NCBI RefSeq assembly: GCF_900178005.1
Contig: NZ_FXBS01000002.1
Coordinates: 151,603-211,614 of the forward strand
DNA: 60,012 bases
Direction: 5' to 3'
Source: Tuberibacillus sp. Marseille-P3662
Lineage (GTDB): Bacteria > Bacillota > Bacilli > Bacillales > Sporolactobacillaceae
The notes beneath the pieces are model-generated. The model ran no database searches. It was given only the letters and a program-made list of their open reading frames with translations, and was not told the origin of the DNA. This document shows, piece by piece, positions 21,025 to 30,925 of this stretch (its first letter is position 1; every line of letters begins with the position of its first letter). Made by a program: the position numbers and the translations under genes.

Positions 21025-21228
21025 TTAAACGTTTTGGATTTTCAGTTCACGTTCACGCAAAACTGTTTTTGCTCGAGCAATATCCTTACGCACTTGGCCG
21101 ATGCGGGCAGGGTTCTCCAATTGTCCTGTCGCTAATTGGAAACGCAGATTAAACAATTCCTCTTTTAAGGTCTTAATCTTTTGTTCAACTTCAGCGGTGG
21201 TCATATTACGAGCTTCATTAGCTTTCAT
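21025..21228 (-). CDS. rpmC: 50S ribosomal protein L29
   Basis: The 67-aa helical hairpin protein starts [19 protein letters not shown]; it surrounds the tunnel exit and helps dock SRP and trigger factor. The ATG at 21228 lies inside the 3' end of rplP (11-nt overlap) with GGTGG about 8 nt upstream; an in-frame GTG four codons earlier is less likely. Confidence 0.97.
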   Translation of the reverse strand: MKANEARNMTTAEVEQKIKTLKEELFNLRFQLATGQLENPARIGQVRKDIARAKTVLRERELKIQNV

Positions 21229-21652
21229 TTGCTTCACCACCCACTTCTTCTCGTTTTACAAACTTCGTTTGAACTGGCAGCTTGTGGGATGCTAAACGGA
21301 GCGCTTCACGCGCAACTTCTTCAGACACACCACCAACTTCAAACATGATTTTACCAGGCTTAACAACAGCAACCCAGCCTTCTGGAGCACCTTTACCGGA
21401 ACCCATACGAACTTCCAAAGGTTTAGCTGTATAAGGCTTTTGTGGAAATATTTTAATCCATACTTTACCGCCACGTTTCATATAACGAGTCATCGCAATA
21501 CGTGCTGCTTCAATTTGGCGACTCGTAATCCATTGGGACGACGTTGCTTGCAAACCATATTCACCAAATGAAACTTCGGTACCACCTTTAGCACGGCCCT
21601 TCATACGGCCACGGTGATGTCTACGATACTTAGTGCGCTTTGGCATCAACAT
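21218..21652 (-). CDS. rplP: 50S ribosomal protein L16
   Basis: This 144-aa protein ([20 protein letters not shown]) is needed for A-site tRNA placement. The [14 protein letters not shown] and [16 protein letters not shown] segments are typical. Its end overlaps rpmC. It starts 3 nt after the rpsC stop. Confidence 0.98.
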   Translation of the reverse strand: MLMPKRTKYRRHHRGRMKGRAKGGTEVSFGEYGLQATSSQWITSRQIEAARIAMTRYMKRGGKVWIKIFPQKPYTAKPLEVRMGSGKGAPEGWVAVVKPGKIMFEVGGVSEEVAREALRLASHKLPVQTKFVKREEVGGEANES

Positions 21653-21654
21653 AA

Positions 21655-22314
21655 TTAATTGCCTCCTTCCTCGTTATTCGATCCTTTCGTCGGAAGGACT
21701 TCGCCACGATAGATCCATACTTTTACACCGAGTTTACCGTAAGTTGTATCGGCTTCTGCCGCACCATAATCAATATCAGCGCGAAGTGTATGAAGTGGCA
21801 CTGTACCTTCACTGTAATCTTCTGCACGAGCAATATCTGCCCCACCAAGACGACCAGAAACCATCGTACGAACACCTTGAGCACCGACTCTCATTGAGCG
21901 AGTAATCGACTGTTTCTGAGCACGGCGCCATGAAACACGATTTTCCAATTGACGGGCAATATTTTGAGCAACAAGTTGTGCATCAAGATCAGGTTGTTTT
22001 ATTTCATAAATATTTACGTGTACTTTTTTGCCAGTTAATGCGTTGAGTGATTGACGTAATGCTTCTACTTCTGAGCCGCCTTTACCAATGACCATACCTG
22101 GCTTAGCCGTTTTGATGGTAATATTTAAGCGGTTAGCTGCACGTTCAATCTCAACAGCAGATACAGCTGCTTCCTTCAAACGGTTATCAATATATTCACG
22201 AATCTTAATGTCTTCATGCAAGTAGTCAGCATAATTTTTGTCTGCATACCACTTGGATTCCCAATCACGAATAACTCCAATTCGAAGACCTATCGGATTA
22301 ACTTTTTGACCCAA
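21655..22314 (-). CDS. rpsC: 30S ribosomal protein S3
   Basis: This 219-aa protein has an N-terminal KH domain ([20 protein letters not shown]) and a C-terminal S3 domain ([20 protein letters not shown]). It lines the mRNA entry channel with S4 and S5. It starts 4 nt after the rplV stop. Confidence 0.98.
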   Translation of the reverse strand: MGQKVNPIGLRIGVIRDWESKWYADKNYADYLHEDIKIREYIDNRLKEAAVSAVEIERAANRLNITIKTAKPGMVIGKGGSEVEALRQSLNALTGKKVHVNIYEIKQPDLDAQLVAQNIARQLENRVSWRRAQKQSITRSMRVGAQGVRTMVSGRLGGADIARAEDYSEGTVPLHTLRADIDYGAAEADTTYGKLGVKVWIYRGEVLPTKGSNNEEGGN

Positions 22315-22317
22315 ATC

Positions 22318-22659
22318 TTATCCCTCCTTCTTCTCGGTTACGAAAATTGTAATGTGACTTGTGCGTTTATTAATACGACCTGCACGTCCCATTGCCCGTG
22401 GACGGAATCGTTTTAAAGTAGCACCTTCATCTACATATGCTTTATTAATATAAAGGTCATTTGGCTCCATTTCATAGTTGTGCTCAGCGTTAGCGATAGC
22501 TGATTTCAGCACTTTTTCCACGTCTGGAGTTATGGCCTTTGGCGTATTCTTTAAAATCGCAAGAGCTTCGCCGACTTCTTTGTCGCGTATCAAATCGACA
22601 ACTAAACGAGCTTTACGAGGAGCAATGCGCACTTGCTTTGCGACTGCTTTAGCTTCCAT
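22318..22659 (-). CDS. rplV: 50S ribosomal protein L22
   Basis: This 113-aa protein ([20 protein letters not shown]) has the long beta-hairpin ([20 protein letters not shown]) that narrows the exit tunnel. The ATG at 22659 has AGGAGG 7 nt upstream and gives the canonical length; six earlier in-frame codons are excluded. Confidence 0.98.
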   Translation of the reverse strand: MEAKAVAKQVRIAPRKARLVVDLIRDKEVGEALAILKNTPKAITPDVEKVLKSAIANAEHNYEMEPNDLYINKAYVDEGATLKRFRPRAMGRAGRINKRTSHITIFVTEKKEG

Positions 22660-22676
22660 GAACGTTCCTCCTCTCA

Positions 22677-22955
22677 TTAACGTCTTGTTTTCCTATCGTC
22701 TTTGGCGTGTCCACGATAGGTTCTAGTCGGAGCAAATTCACCTAGTTTATGCCCGACCATGTCTTCAGTAATAAATACGGGTACATGCTTACGGCCATCA
22801 TACACCGCAATTGTGTGACCGATAAATTCAGGAAAAACCGTAGAACGTCTCGACCATGTTTTAATAACACGCTTTTCACTGTTCTCATTTTGTGTTTCGA
22901 TTTTTTTCATCAAATGGTCATCCGCAAAAGGTCCCTTTTTAAGGCTGCGACCCAT
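22677..22955 (-). CDS. rpsS: 30S ribosomal protein S19
   Basis: The 92-aa protein starts [20 protein letters not shown] and carries the S19 signature HNGR-like segment [20 protein letters not shown]. It lies in the head of the 30S subunit next to S13. Confidence 0.98.
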   Translation of the reverse strand: MGRSLKKGPFADDHLMKKIETQNENSEKRVIKTWSRRSTVFPEFIGHTIAVYDGRKHVPVFITEDMVGHKLGEFAPTRTYRGHAKDDRKTRR

Positions 22956-22995
22956 AGGTCAACCTCCTTCCATATACTTTAGATTCTAGCCAGAG

Positions 22996-23838
22996 TTATT
23001 TTTTCTTCTTCTTGCCACGACGACGTACTATATATTTGTTAGAAGGATTGTTGCGTTTCCGTGTTTTAAGACCCAAAGTTGGTTTGCCCCATGGTGTAAC
23101 TGGTGATGGCATACCAATCGGCGCACGACCTTCACCGCCCCCGTGTGGGTGATCTGTTGGGTTCATAACAGAGCCACGAACAGTCGGACGTTTGCCTTGC
23201 CAACGACTGCGGCCAGCTTTACCCACATTAATTAGTTCATGTTCTAGGTTACCAACTTGACCGATTGTTGCACGACATGTTTCAAGAATCATGCGAACCT
23301 CTCCTGAAGTGAGGCGAACAAGAACATATTTACCTTCTTTACCAAGAATCTGGGATTCTGATCCAGCTGAACGAACTAATTGCGCACCTTTGCCAGGACG
23401 TAATTCTACATTATGAACCACTGTACCTACCGGAATGTTTTTCAATGGTAGAGCATTACCGACTTTAATGTCAGCATCAGGTCCAGCCATAATCTGGTGA
23501 CCAACTTCAAGACCCTTTGGTGCAAGAATGTATCGTTTCTCACCATCAGCGTAATTGATTAGCGCAATATTCGAAGAGCGATTCGGATCGTATTCAATCG
23601 TAGCAACGCGACCTGGTATACCATCTTTATTGCGTTTGAAATCAATAATACGGTATTTACGTTTGTGACCGCCGCCTTTATGACGAACCGTCATACGACC
23701 TGTATTATTCCGCCCAGCCTTTTTCGAAAGTGGCTCAAGCAAAGATTTCTCAGGCTGATCCGTTGTGATTTCACTATAATCGGATGCGGTCATATGACGT
23801 CGACCGTTCGATGTAGGTTTAAATTTCTTAATTGCCAT
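22996..23838 (-). CDS. rplB: 50S ribosomal protein L2
   Basis: This 280-aa protein is needed for subunit joining and peptidyl transferase centre structure. The conserved motif [13 protein letters not shown] with the key histidine is present near the C-terminus, followed by a lysine-rich tail (RRRGKKKKK). Confidence 0.99.
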   Translation of the reverse strand: MAIKKFKPTSNGRRHMTASDYSEITTDQPEKSLLEPLSKKAGRNNTGRMTVRHKGGGHKRKYRIIDFKRNKDGIPGRVATIEYDPNRSSNIALINYADGEKRYILAPKGLEVGHQIMAGPDADIKVGNALPLKNIPVGTVVHNVELRPGKGAQLVRSAGSESQILGKEGKYVLVRLTSGEVRMILETCRATIGQVGNLEHELINVGKAGRSRWQGKRPTVRGSVMNPTDHPHGGGEGRAPIGMPSPVTPWGKPTLGLKTRKRNNPSNKYIVRRRGKKKKK

Positions 23839-23864
23839 TGGTATCTCCCTCCTTCACTTATATA

Positions 23865-24155
23865 TTAGACACCTTCGTAAAATTCAAGTTCTTTACTGTC
23901 TGGCGTCAAAGTAACAATGGCTTTCTTGTATTGCGCTGTATATCCGAAATAACGACCAAAGCGCTTTGGTTTCCCGTTATAATTCATCGTATTAACCTTA
24001 GACACGCCAACACTAAAAATCTCTTCAACTGCACGCTTAATTTCACTTTTGTTAGCTCGACGATCAACGATAAATGTGTATTTCTTATCAACCATTTGTT
24101 CAGTTGAGCGTTCAGTGATAACCGGGCGCTTAATAACATCACGTGAATCTTTCAT
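23865..24155 (-). CDS. rplW: 50S ribosomal protein L23
   Basis: This 96-aa protein ([20 protein letters not shown]) forms part of the tunnel exit and docks trigger factor. Its ATG overlaps the rplD stop by one base, indicating coupled translation. Confidence 0.98.
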   Translation of the reverse strand: MKDSRDVIKRPVITERSTEQMVDKKYTFIVDRRANKSEIKRAVEEIFSVGVSKVNTMNYNGKPKRFGRYFGYTAQYKKAIVTLTPDSKELEFYEGV

Positions 24156-24778
24156 TATCCAAGCACCTCCTCTAGCTTAGCAGCAGCGTCCTTCGTTACA
24201 ATCAGTTGATCATGATTCACAACATCTAGGACATTGACTTGATCTGGGGTCGCAATTTGGACATTCGGAAGATTACGTCCAGAACGTTCAACAGCATCAT
24301 CGTTCTCACCGATAACAACAAGAACCTTCTGATCTGCAGATAGATTATTTAATACATTGACAAACTCTTTTGTCTTTGGCTTATCAAAGGTCAAATTGTC
24401 AAGTACAATTGCGCTACCATCTTGTACTTTAGAAGATAACGCGGATTTCAGTGCCAAACGTCGCACTTTCTTAGGTAATTTATAACCGTAAGAACGCGGG
24501 GATGGGCCGAATACAGTACCGCCACCAACCCATTGTGGTGCGCGAATTGAACCTTGACGGGCACGTCCGGTCCCTTTTTGGCGCCATGGCTTCTTACCTC
24601 CACCACGAACCGCAGAACGGTTTTTAGTTGCGTGTGTTCCCTGACGACGAGAAGCTTGTTGCATAACAATAGCTTCATAAAGCGCATTTTGATTAGGCTC
24701 AATACCAAACACAGTATCCGTTAGTTCAACATCGCCGACTTGGGAGCCATTTTGATCCAATACGTTTAATTTTGGCAT
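24155..24778 (-). CDS. rplD: 50S ribosomal protein L4
   Basis: This 207-aa protein has the extended tunnel loop ([20 protein letters not shown]) and a globular alpha/beta body. In E. coli L4 also represses its own operon; in Bacillus the S10 operon control is different. It is 16 nt after rplC. Confidence 0.98.
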   Translation of the reverse strand: MPKLNVLDQNGSQVGDVELTDTVFGIEPNQNALYEAIVMQQASRRQGTHATKNRSAVRGGGKKPWRQKGTGRARQGSIRAPQWVGGGTVFGPSPRSYGYKLPKKVRRLALKSALSSKVQDGSAIVLDNLTFDKPKTKEFVNVLNNLSADQKVLVVIGENDDAVERSGRNLPNVQIATPDQVNVLDVVNHDQLIVTKDAAAKLEEVLG

Positions 24779-24794
24779 GGAAGATCCTCCTTTC

Positions 24795-25433
24795 TTATTT
24801 AGCTTCTGTTTCTTTTATCGTCGTTTGAATGACTAATTCACTGCTTTTAGCTCCAGGAACATTACCCTTAATAAGTAAAACATTCCGTTCAGAGTCAACT
24901 TTGACGATTTCAAGGTTCTGTACGGTCACTTTTTTACCACCCATACGACCAGGCATGTTTTCACCCTTAAAAACACGCATTGGGTCAATGGCACTTAAAG
25001 CACCTGGACCACGGTGAAAGTGTGAACCATGAGTCTTCGGACCACGTTGTTGGCCATGACGTTTAATAGCACCTTGAAAGCCTTTGCCTTTAGTAGTCCC
25101 TGTTACATCGACAACGTCACCTTTGTTAAAGACATCAGCTTTAACTTCTTGCCCTAGTTCATAATCGTCAATGTTAATTTCACGGATTTCCCTTACGAAG
25201 CGCTTAGGCGCTGTGTTAGCTTTCTCGGCGTGACCTTTTTGTGGCTTATTTGTCCGTGATTCCTTTTTATCGCCGAATCCGAGTTGAACAGCATTATATC
25301 CATCAGTTTCAGTTGTTTTTTTCTGAAGAACAACATTGGAATCTGTCTGAACAACAGTTACCGGAATAACTTCACCACTTTCAGAGAAAACTTGTGTCAT
25401 ACCGATTTTTCTTCCCAAGATTCCTTTGGTCAT
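24795..25433 (-). CDS. rplC: 50S ribosomal protein L3
   Basis: This 212-aa protein ([20 protein letters not shown]) is an early-assembly protein whose loop ([20 protein letters not shown]) reaches the peptidyl transferase centre. It follows rpsJ by 33 nt. Confidence 0.98.
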   Translation of the reverse strand: MTKGILGRKIGMTQVFSESGEVIPVTVVQTDSNVVLQKKTTETDGYNAVQLGFGDKKESRTNKPQKGHAEKANTAPKRFVREIREINIDDYELGQEVKADVFNKGDVVDVTGTTKGKGFQGAIKRHGQQRGPKTHGSHFHRGPGALSAIDPMRVFKGENMPGRMGGKKVTVQNLEIVKVDSERNVLLIKGNVPGAKSSELVIQTTIKETEAK

Positions 25434-25466
25434 CCGTTACACCTCCTACAAATATGAATCAATTCA

Positions 25467-25905
<439 letters not shown>

Positions 25906-25909
25906 ACCT

Positions 25910-25938
25910 ATTATATAGAAAACCAAAGGCGAATGCAA
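25910..25938 (-). promoter_or_regulatory. S10 operon promoter
   Basis: TTGCAT (complement of 25933-25938) and a perfect TATAAT (complement of 25910-25915) are 17 bp apart. This should drive the ribosomal protein operon from rpsJ to rplQ. The 25939-26106 stretch upstream of it is AT-rich with no gene that I can see. Confidence 0.85.
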
Positions 25939-26106
25939 CAGTTTTTTCGCGTTTCTGCGAACACTTTTCTTATTATACATACGGATTTGACTTAATGCAA
26001 TGTATAATTAGCTGGCTGACGAATTTGTCATAATTTACATAGAGAAAACTAATTATATTGTGTGAGTACAAAAATCATATCTGCATAACAGTAACATACA
26101 TATTAT

Positions 26107-26136
26107 AAAAAGCACTCTCGATTGAGAGTGCTTTTT
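26107..26136 (-). terminator. Terminator of fusA-tuf
   Basis: Arms 26107-26119 and 26124-26136 (AAAAAGCACTCTC/GAGAGTGCTTTTT) give a perfect 13-bp stem with a 4-nt loop and a T-run on both sides. It ends the str operon after tuf. Confidence 0.93.
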
Positions 26137-26150
26137 ATTCATTAAGTCAA

Positions 26151-27341
26151 TTATTTAACAATGGTTGACACAACGCCAGCACCAACAGTACGTCCGCCTT
26201 CACGGATAGAGAACTTAGTGCCATCTTCAATAGCAATTGGTGAAATCAATTCAACTTCCATCTCAACGTTGTCTCCAGGCATAACCATTTCAACGCCTTC
26301 AGGAAGGGTGATGGTGCCCGTTACGTCTGTTGTACGGAAATAGAATTGTGGACGATAGTTTGCAAAGAATGGTGTGTGACGGCCACCTTCGTCTTTAGAA
26401 AGAACGTAAACTTCTGCCTTAAATGATGTATGAGCGTTAACGGAACCTGGTTTGCACAAAACTTGGCCACGCTCAACATCGTCGCGGTTAATACCACGAA
26501 GAAGTGCCCCAATGTTGTCGCCAGCTTCAGCATAGTCAAGCAGCTTACGGAACATCTCAACGCCAGTAACAGTTGTTTTTCTAGGCTCTTCAGTTAGACC
26601 TAGAAGTTCAGCATCGTCACCAACGGAAACAGTACCACGCTCAACACGACCTGTTGCAACGGTTCCACGACCAGTGATGGAAAAGACGTCCTCAACTGGC
26701 ATCATGAATGGCTTATCATGGTCACGTTCAGGTGTTGGAATGTTTTCGTCAACATGTTCCATCAATTCAAGAATCGCTTTTTCGTGCTCTTCCTCACCTT
26801 CAATAGCTTTAAGAGCGGAACCTTTGGAGACTGCAATGTCATCACCAGGGAACTCATACTCAGAAAGTAGGTCACGAACTTCCATTTCTACAAGTTCAAG
26901 AAGTTCTTCATCGTCAACCATGTCGGTTTTGTTCAAGAAAACGACGATAGCAGGAACACCTACTTGGCGAGAAAGAAGAATGTGTTCACGGGTTTGCGGC
27001 ATTGGTCCGTCAGCAGCAGACACAACTAAGATTGCGCCGTCCATTTGTGCAGCACCTGTGATCATGTTTTTAACATAGTCTGCGTGGCCTGGGCAATCAA
27101 CGTGAGCATAGTGACGGTTGTCAGTTTCATACTCAACGTGTGCCGTGGAAATGGTAATACCACGTTCTTTTTCTTCAGGAGCACCATCAATGCTGTCGTA
27201 AGCTTGTGCTTCCCCTCTGTCATAAGTCTTATGAAGAACTGTCGTGATTGCAGCAGTTAGGGTTGTTTTCCCGTGGTCAACGTGACCAATTGTACCAATA
27301 TTAACATGGGGTTTCGAACGGTCAAATTTTTCTTTAGCCAT
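26151..27341 (-). CDS. tuf: Elongation factor Tu
   Basis: This 396-aa GTPase delivers aminoacyl-tRNA to the ribosome. G motifs are GHVDHGKTT (G1), DCPGHADY (G3), NKTD (G4) and SKGSALKA (G5 region, slightly unusual with Lys). It has domains 2 and 3 ending [10 protein letters not shown]. It is the last gene of the str operon, 123 nt after fusA, with a hairpin in the gap and a strong terminator downstream. Confidence 0.99.
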   Translation of the reverse strand: MAKEKFDRSKPHVNIGTIGHVDHGKTTLTAAITTVLHKTYDRGEAQAYDSIDGAPEEKERGITISTAHVEYETDNRHYAHVDCPGHADYVKNMITGAAQMDGAILVVSAADGPMPQTREHILLSRQVGVPAIVVFLNKTDMVDDEELLELVEMEVRDLLSEYEFPGDDIAVSKGSALKAIEGEEEHEKAILELMEHVDENIPTPERDHDKPFMMPVEDVFSITGRGTVATGRVERGTVSVGDDAELLGLTEEPRKTTVTGVEMFRKLLDYAEAGDNIGALLRGINRDDVERGQVLCKPGSVNAHTSFKAEVYVLSKDEGGRHTPFFANYRPQFYFRTTDVTGTITLPEGVEMVMPGDNVEMEVELISPIAIEDGTKFSIREGGRTVGAGVVSTIVK

Positions 27342-27395
27342 TACTATTGTCCTCCTTTTAAATAGAGAAATGTATTTTTGATAGTTATATGTTAT

Positions 27396-27431
27396 CTAAG
27401 ACAGAAGGGCACTGGGGCCCGACTATCTTAG
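27396..27431 (-). other. Conspicuous hairpin between fusA and tuf
   Basis: Arms 27396-27410 and 27417-27431 form a 15-bp imperfect stem (one G-U pair, a 2-nt mismatch) around a 6-nt GC-rich loop. There is no T-run after it on the minus strand, so it is not a classical terminator. It could be an mRNA processing or stability element that sets tuf levels relative to fusA (inference). Confidence 0.6.
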
Positions 27432-27464
27432 CTGACAATAAAAGAATCGTTAGATCAGATGCTT

Positions 27465-29549
27465 TTATTCAGTGTCACCAGTATTCTTGCTGATAATTTC
27501 ATCAGCGATGGATTTCGGCACTTGCTCATAGTGATCAAAGTGCATGGTATAAGTGCCGCGACCTTGGGTGCTTGAACGCAATGTTGTTGCATAGCCAAAC
27601 ATATTAGCCAATGGTACATAGGCACGAACAGCTTGTGCACCAGCACGGTTTTCAATACCGTCCACACGTCCGCGGCGACCATTAATATCACCCATGATAT
27701 CGCCCATGAATTCTTCAGGGGCTTCAATATCAACTTTCATAAGTGGCTCAAGCAAAGCTGGTTTACATACCTCTTTCGATTTTTTCAGAGCCATGGAAGC
27801 AGCAATTTTAAAGGCCATCTCACTAGAGTCAACATCATGGTACGAACCATCAAATAACGTGGCTTTTACATCTACCATTGGATAGCCTGCAAGCAAGCCG
27901 TTTTGCATCGCTTCTTCAACGCCTTGTCCCACTGAGTTAATATAATCACGCGGAACAACACCGCCAACGATTTTATCGACGAATTCAAATCCAGCGCCCT
28001 CTTCTTGCGGTTCAAATTCGATCCAAACGTGACCGTATTGACCACGACCACCAGATTGGCGAATAAACTTACCTTCAACTTGGCCGCTTTGGGTCAAGGT
28101 TTCACGATAAGCCACTTGAGGTGCACCAATATTAGCTTCTACCTTAAATTCACGTTTCAAACGGTCAACGATCACATCAAGGTGAAGTTCACCCATACCT
28201 CTAATGATCGTCTGCCCTGTTTCTTCGTTGGTTTCAGTTTTGAATGTTGGATCCTCTTCAGCTAGTTTAGCGAGAGCAACCGCCATTTTATCCTGATCAG
28301 CCTTTGATTTTGGTTCAATTGCAACCGAAATAACTGGCTCAGGGAAGTCCATTGTTTCGAGAATCACTTGCTCTTTCTCATCACACAATGTATCACCGGT
28401 AGCTGTTGACTTCAAACCAACGCCTGCAGCAATATCGCCGGAATAACATGTTTTTATTTCTTCACGACTATTGGCGTGCATTTGTAAAATCCGGCCTAAA
28501 CGTTCCCGTTTATTCTTAGTCGAATTTTGTACATATGTTCCAGCATCAGCTGTACCAGAATACACACGGAAGAAAGTGAGTTTACCAACATAAGGATCAG
28601 ACATAACCTTAAACGCTAATGCAGCAAACGGTCCATCATCTTCAGCAAACCGTTCTACCTCTTCATCGTTTTTCAAATCTTTACCCTTAATAGCTGGTAC
28701 ATCAACAGGTGATGGCAAGTAATCAATAACGGCATCCAAGACCAGCTGAACACCTTTGTTCTTAAATGCTGAACCGCAAAGAACTGGGTAGAATTCAACA
28801 TTACAAGTACCTTTACGAATGGCCGCTTTCAATTCACCTTTATCAATGTCTTCACCTTCAAGATATTTCATCATGAGTTCTTCATCGAGTTCAGCAACGG
28901 CTTCAACAAGTTTTTCACGATATTCATTAGCTTGATCTTGATACTCATCTGGAATATCACGGGCACTTGTACGTGTGCCTAACTCATCTTCATAATAGTA
29001 AGCCTTCATTTCAACTAAGTCGATGATTCCTTCAAAATTGTCCTCTGCGCCAATCGGCAATTGAATCGGATGTGCATTGGCTTGAAGGCGTTCATGCAAT
29101 GTATTTGTTGAATACAAAAAGTCAGCACCGACTTTATCCATCTTATTAGCGAAAACAATACGAGGAACGCCATAAGTTGTCGCCTGGCGCCAAACAGTCT
29201 CTGTTTGTGGTTCAACGCCGGATTGAGCATCAAGAACAGCTACAGAACCATCTAATACACGCAGGGAACGTTCAACTTCTACAGTAAAATCAACGTGCCC
29301 TGGAGTATCAATAATGTTAACACGATGATCATTCCACTGTGCAGTTGTTGCTGCAGAGGTAATAGTAATACCGCGCTCTTGTTCCTGAGACATCCAGTCC
29401 ATTTGCGAAGCGCCTTCATGGGTTTCACCGATTTTGTGAATCCGGCCTGAATAAAACAGAATACGCTCGGTCATCGTTGTTTTACCCGCATCAATGTGGG
29501 CCATGATACCGATATTACGCGTTTTCTCCAAGGGAAAATCTCTGCCCAT
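27465..29549 (-). CDS. fusA: Elongation factor G
   Basis: This 694-aa GTPase drives translocation and, with RRF, ribosome recycling. G1 is [17 protein letters not shown] and NKMD follow; domains II-V are intact, including the domain IV tip region. Length matches B. subtilis (692). It lies between rpsG and tuf with a good AAGGAG site. Confidence 0.99.
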   Translation of the reverse strand: MGRDFPLEKTRNIGIMAHIDAGKTTMTERILFYSGRIHKIGETHEGASQMDWMSQEQERGITITSAATTAQWNDHRVNIIDTPGHVDFTVEVERSLRVLDGSVAVLDAQSGVEPQTETVWRQATTYGVPRIVFANKMDKVGADFLYSTNTLHERLQANAHPIQLPIGAEDNFEGIIDLVEMKAYYYEDELGTRTSARDIPDEYQDQANEYREKLVEAVAELDEELMMKYLEGEDIDKGELKAAIRKGTCNVEFYPVLCGSAFKNKGVQLVLDAVIDYLPSPVDVPAIKGKDLKNDEEVERFAEDDGPFAALAFKVMSDPYVGKLTFFRVYSGTADAGTYVQNSTKNKRERLGRILQMHANSREEIKTCYSGDIAAGVGLKSTATGDTLCDEKEQVILETMDFPEPVISVAIEPKSKADQDKMAVALAKLAEEDPTFKTETNEETGQTIIRGMGELHLDVIVDRLKREFKVEANIGAPQVAYRETLTQSGQVEGKFIRQSGGRGQYGHVWIEFEPQEEGAGFEFVDKIVGGVVPRDYINSVGQGVEEAMQNGLLAGYPMVDVKATLFDGSYHDVDSSEMAFKIAASMALKKSKEVCKPALLEPLMKVDIEAPEEFMGDIMGDINGRRGRVDGIENRAGAQAVRAYVPLANMFGYATTLRSSTQGRGTYTMHFDHYEQVPKSIADEIISKNTGDTE

Positions 29550-29579
29550 AGGTTTCTCTCCTTTCTAAATAAGAGTCTA

Positions 29580-30050
29580 TTACCAGCGATAGTGAGCGAA
29601 AGCTTTGTTAGCTTCTGCCATTTTATGAACATCTTCACGTTTTTTAACAGCCGCACCTGTATTATTGGCAGCGTCAGCTATTTCATTGGCAAGACGTTCA
29701 ACCATTGTCTTCTCACCCCGAAGACGTGAATAGTTAACAATCCAACGCAAACCCAAAGATGTCCGGCGCTCAGACCGAACCTCTACTGGTACTTGATAGT
29801 TTGCACCACCAACACGGCGAGCACGAACCTCAAGGACAGGCATAACATTCTTCAGAGCCTCATCCAAAACTTCCATAGGATCCTGATTAGTGCGCTCTTT
29901 AATAAGCTCAAAAGAACGGTATAATATCTTCTGTGCCTTTCCGCGCTTTCCATCCTGCATAATACGATTAATCAAACGACTCACCAATTTAGAATTATAA
30001 ATTGGATCTGGGAATACCTCTCGTTTTTCAACTGGACCTTTACGTGGCAT
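29580..30050 (-). CDS. rpsG: 30S ribosomal protein S7
   Basis: This 156-aa protein ([20 protein letters not shown]) nucleates assembly of the 30S head. The ATG at 30050 has AAAGGAGGG upstream; six in-frame codons before it are excluded. It follows rpsL by 32 nt. Confidence 0.98.
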   Translation of the reverse strand: MPRKGPVEKREVFPDPIYNSKLVSRLINRIMQDGKRGKAQKILYRSFELIKERTNQDPMEVLDEALKNVMPVLEVRARRVGGANYQVPVEVRSERRTSLGLRWIVNYSRLRGEKTMVERLANEIADAANNTGAAVKKREDVHKMAEANKAFAHYRW

Positions 30051-30082
30051 AGGTTTCCCTCCTTTCAAATATTAAATCAATG

Positions 30083-30496
30083 CTATTTTTTAGGTTTTTT
30101 AGTTCCGTATTTGGAACGGCCTTGTCTACGACCATCAACACCGGAAGTGTCCAAAGCACCACGAACAATGTGATAACGGACACCAGGCAAGTCTTTAACA
30201 CGACCGCCACGCATAAGAACAACACTGTGTTCTTGTAGGTTATGGCCGATACCTGGAATATAAGCATTCACTTCGATGCCGTTTGTTAAACGAACACGTG
30301 CATATTTACGAAGTGAAGAGTTCGGTTTCTTCGGTGTCAAAGTACCAACACGAGTGCAAACACCGCGTTTTTGTGGTGATGGGCTATCAGTTAATGTTTT
30401 CTTAAAACTGTTATACCCCTTGTTAAGTGCTGGTGAGTCAGACTTACGTGATCTCGATTGACGTCCTTTGCGAACCAATTGATTAATTGTAGGCAT
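30083..30496 (-). CDS. rpsL: 30S ribosomal protein S12
   Basis: This 137-aa protein ([20 protein letters not shown]) monitors decoding. The streptomycin-relevant segments [11 protein letters not shown] and [12 protein letters not shown] carry the normal sensitive-type lysines. The second ATG (30496) is used because GGGAGG is 8 nt upstream; the first is too close. It opens the str operon after a terminator-like hairpin. Confidence 0.98.
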   Translation of the reverse strand: MPTINQLVRKGRQSRSRKSDSPALNKGYNSFKKTLTDSPSPQKRGVCTRVGTLTPKKPNSSLRKYARVRLTNGIEVNAYIPGIGHNLQEHSVVLMRGGRVKDLPGVRYHIVRGALDTSGVDGRRQGRSKYGTKKPKK

Positions 30497-30559
30497 ATTC
30501 ATTTCCTCCCTTCAAAATCATTTATTCAAACCCACAGACCCAGGTGGTTCATATTAACA

Positions 30560-30592
30560 CAAAAAAAGATTTGCTTGGCTGCCCAGGCAAAA
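30560..30592 (-). terminator. Terminator or attenuator between rplGB and rpsL
   Basis: Hairpin 30570-30591 (TTTGC-C-TGG/CCA-A-GCAAA, one C-A mismatch, 4-nt loop) is followed on the minus strand by TCTTTTTTTG. It starts right after the rplGB stop. No clear promoter is seen before rpsL, so partial readthrough probably sets the level of the str operon. Confidence 0.75.
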
Positions 30593-30844
30593 CTAATATT
30601 TTATGGCCACTGTTGCGGCGCCAACATCGATTCCACAAGATTTGCCTAGTCGATTCATAGAATCAACTTTGAAAACCATAACGTTTTTCTGTTCAGCTAA
30701 ATCGACGACTTTGTTAGTGACACGCACATCGGCATCTGTGGCTACGACGACTTCTTTAATCAAGCCCTCTTTCAAAGCCTTCAACGTCTGCTTTGTTCCT
30801 ATGATTAAATTATCCTTAGCCAGTGTTACTTTATCATAAGACAT
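30593..30844 (-). CDS. rplGB: L7Ae-family kink-turn RNA-binding protein (YbxF type)
   Basis: The 83-aa product ([20 protein letters not shown]) matches the L7Ae/L30e-like YbxF family, which binds kink-turn RNA; B. subtilis YbxF is ribosome-associated. It lies between rpoC and rpsL as in B. subtilis. The ATG at 30844 has CGGAGG 9 nt upstream; the longer frame (8 more codons) is not supported. A promoter-plus-hairpin element lies just before it and a terminator just after. Confidence 0.92.
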   Translation of the reverse strand: MSYDKVTLAKDNLIIGTKQTLKALKEGLIKEVVVATDADVRVTNKVVDLAEQKNVMVFKVDSMNRLGKSCGIDVGAATVAIKY

Positions 30845-30875
30845 CTGAAATATCCTCCGAAGCAACAAGGTCTCA

Positions 30876-30918
30876 GGAACACTCAGTTATAATAACACTG
30901 AGCATTCCTCCTTGTCAA
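30876..30918 (-). promoter_or_regulatory. Promoter embedded in an inverted repeat upstream of rplGB
   Basis: TTGACA (complement of 30913-30918) and TATTAT (complement of 30889-30894) are spaced by 18 bp. The -10 sits in the loop of an inverted repeat, 30876-30887 against 30897-30908, which in RNA makes 12 pairs with two G-U. There is no T-run after it. The element can be a promoter in DNA and a hairpin in rpoC readthrough RNA. Confidence 0.6.
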
Positions 30919-30925
30919 TACTCCA

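Noticed and set aside
25981-26010. Plus-strand TTGACT and TATAAT as a promoter
   Set aside because: The two boxes are only 10 bp apart, too short for sigma-A.
26674-27078. 134-aa plus-strand ORF antisense to tuf, Ser/Thr-rich
   Set aside because: It mirrors the strong codon bias of tuf and has no ribosome site; a shadow frame.
30200-30400. Possible streptomycin-resistance change in rpsL
   Set aside because: The [11 protein letters not shown] and [11 protein letters not shown] segments carry the normal lysines.
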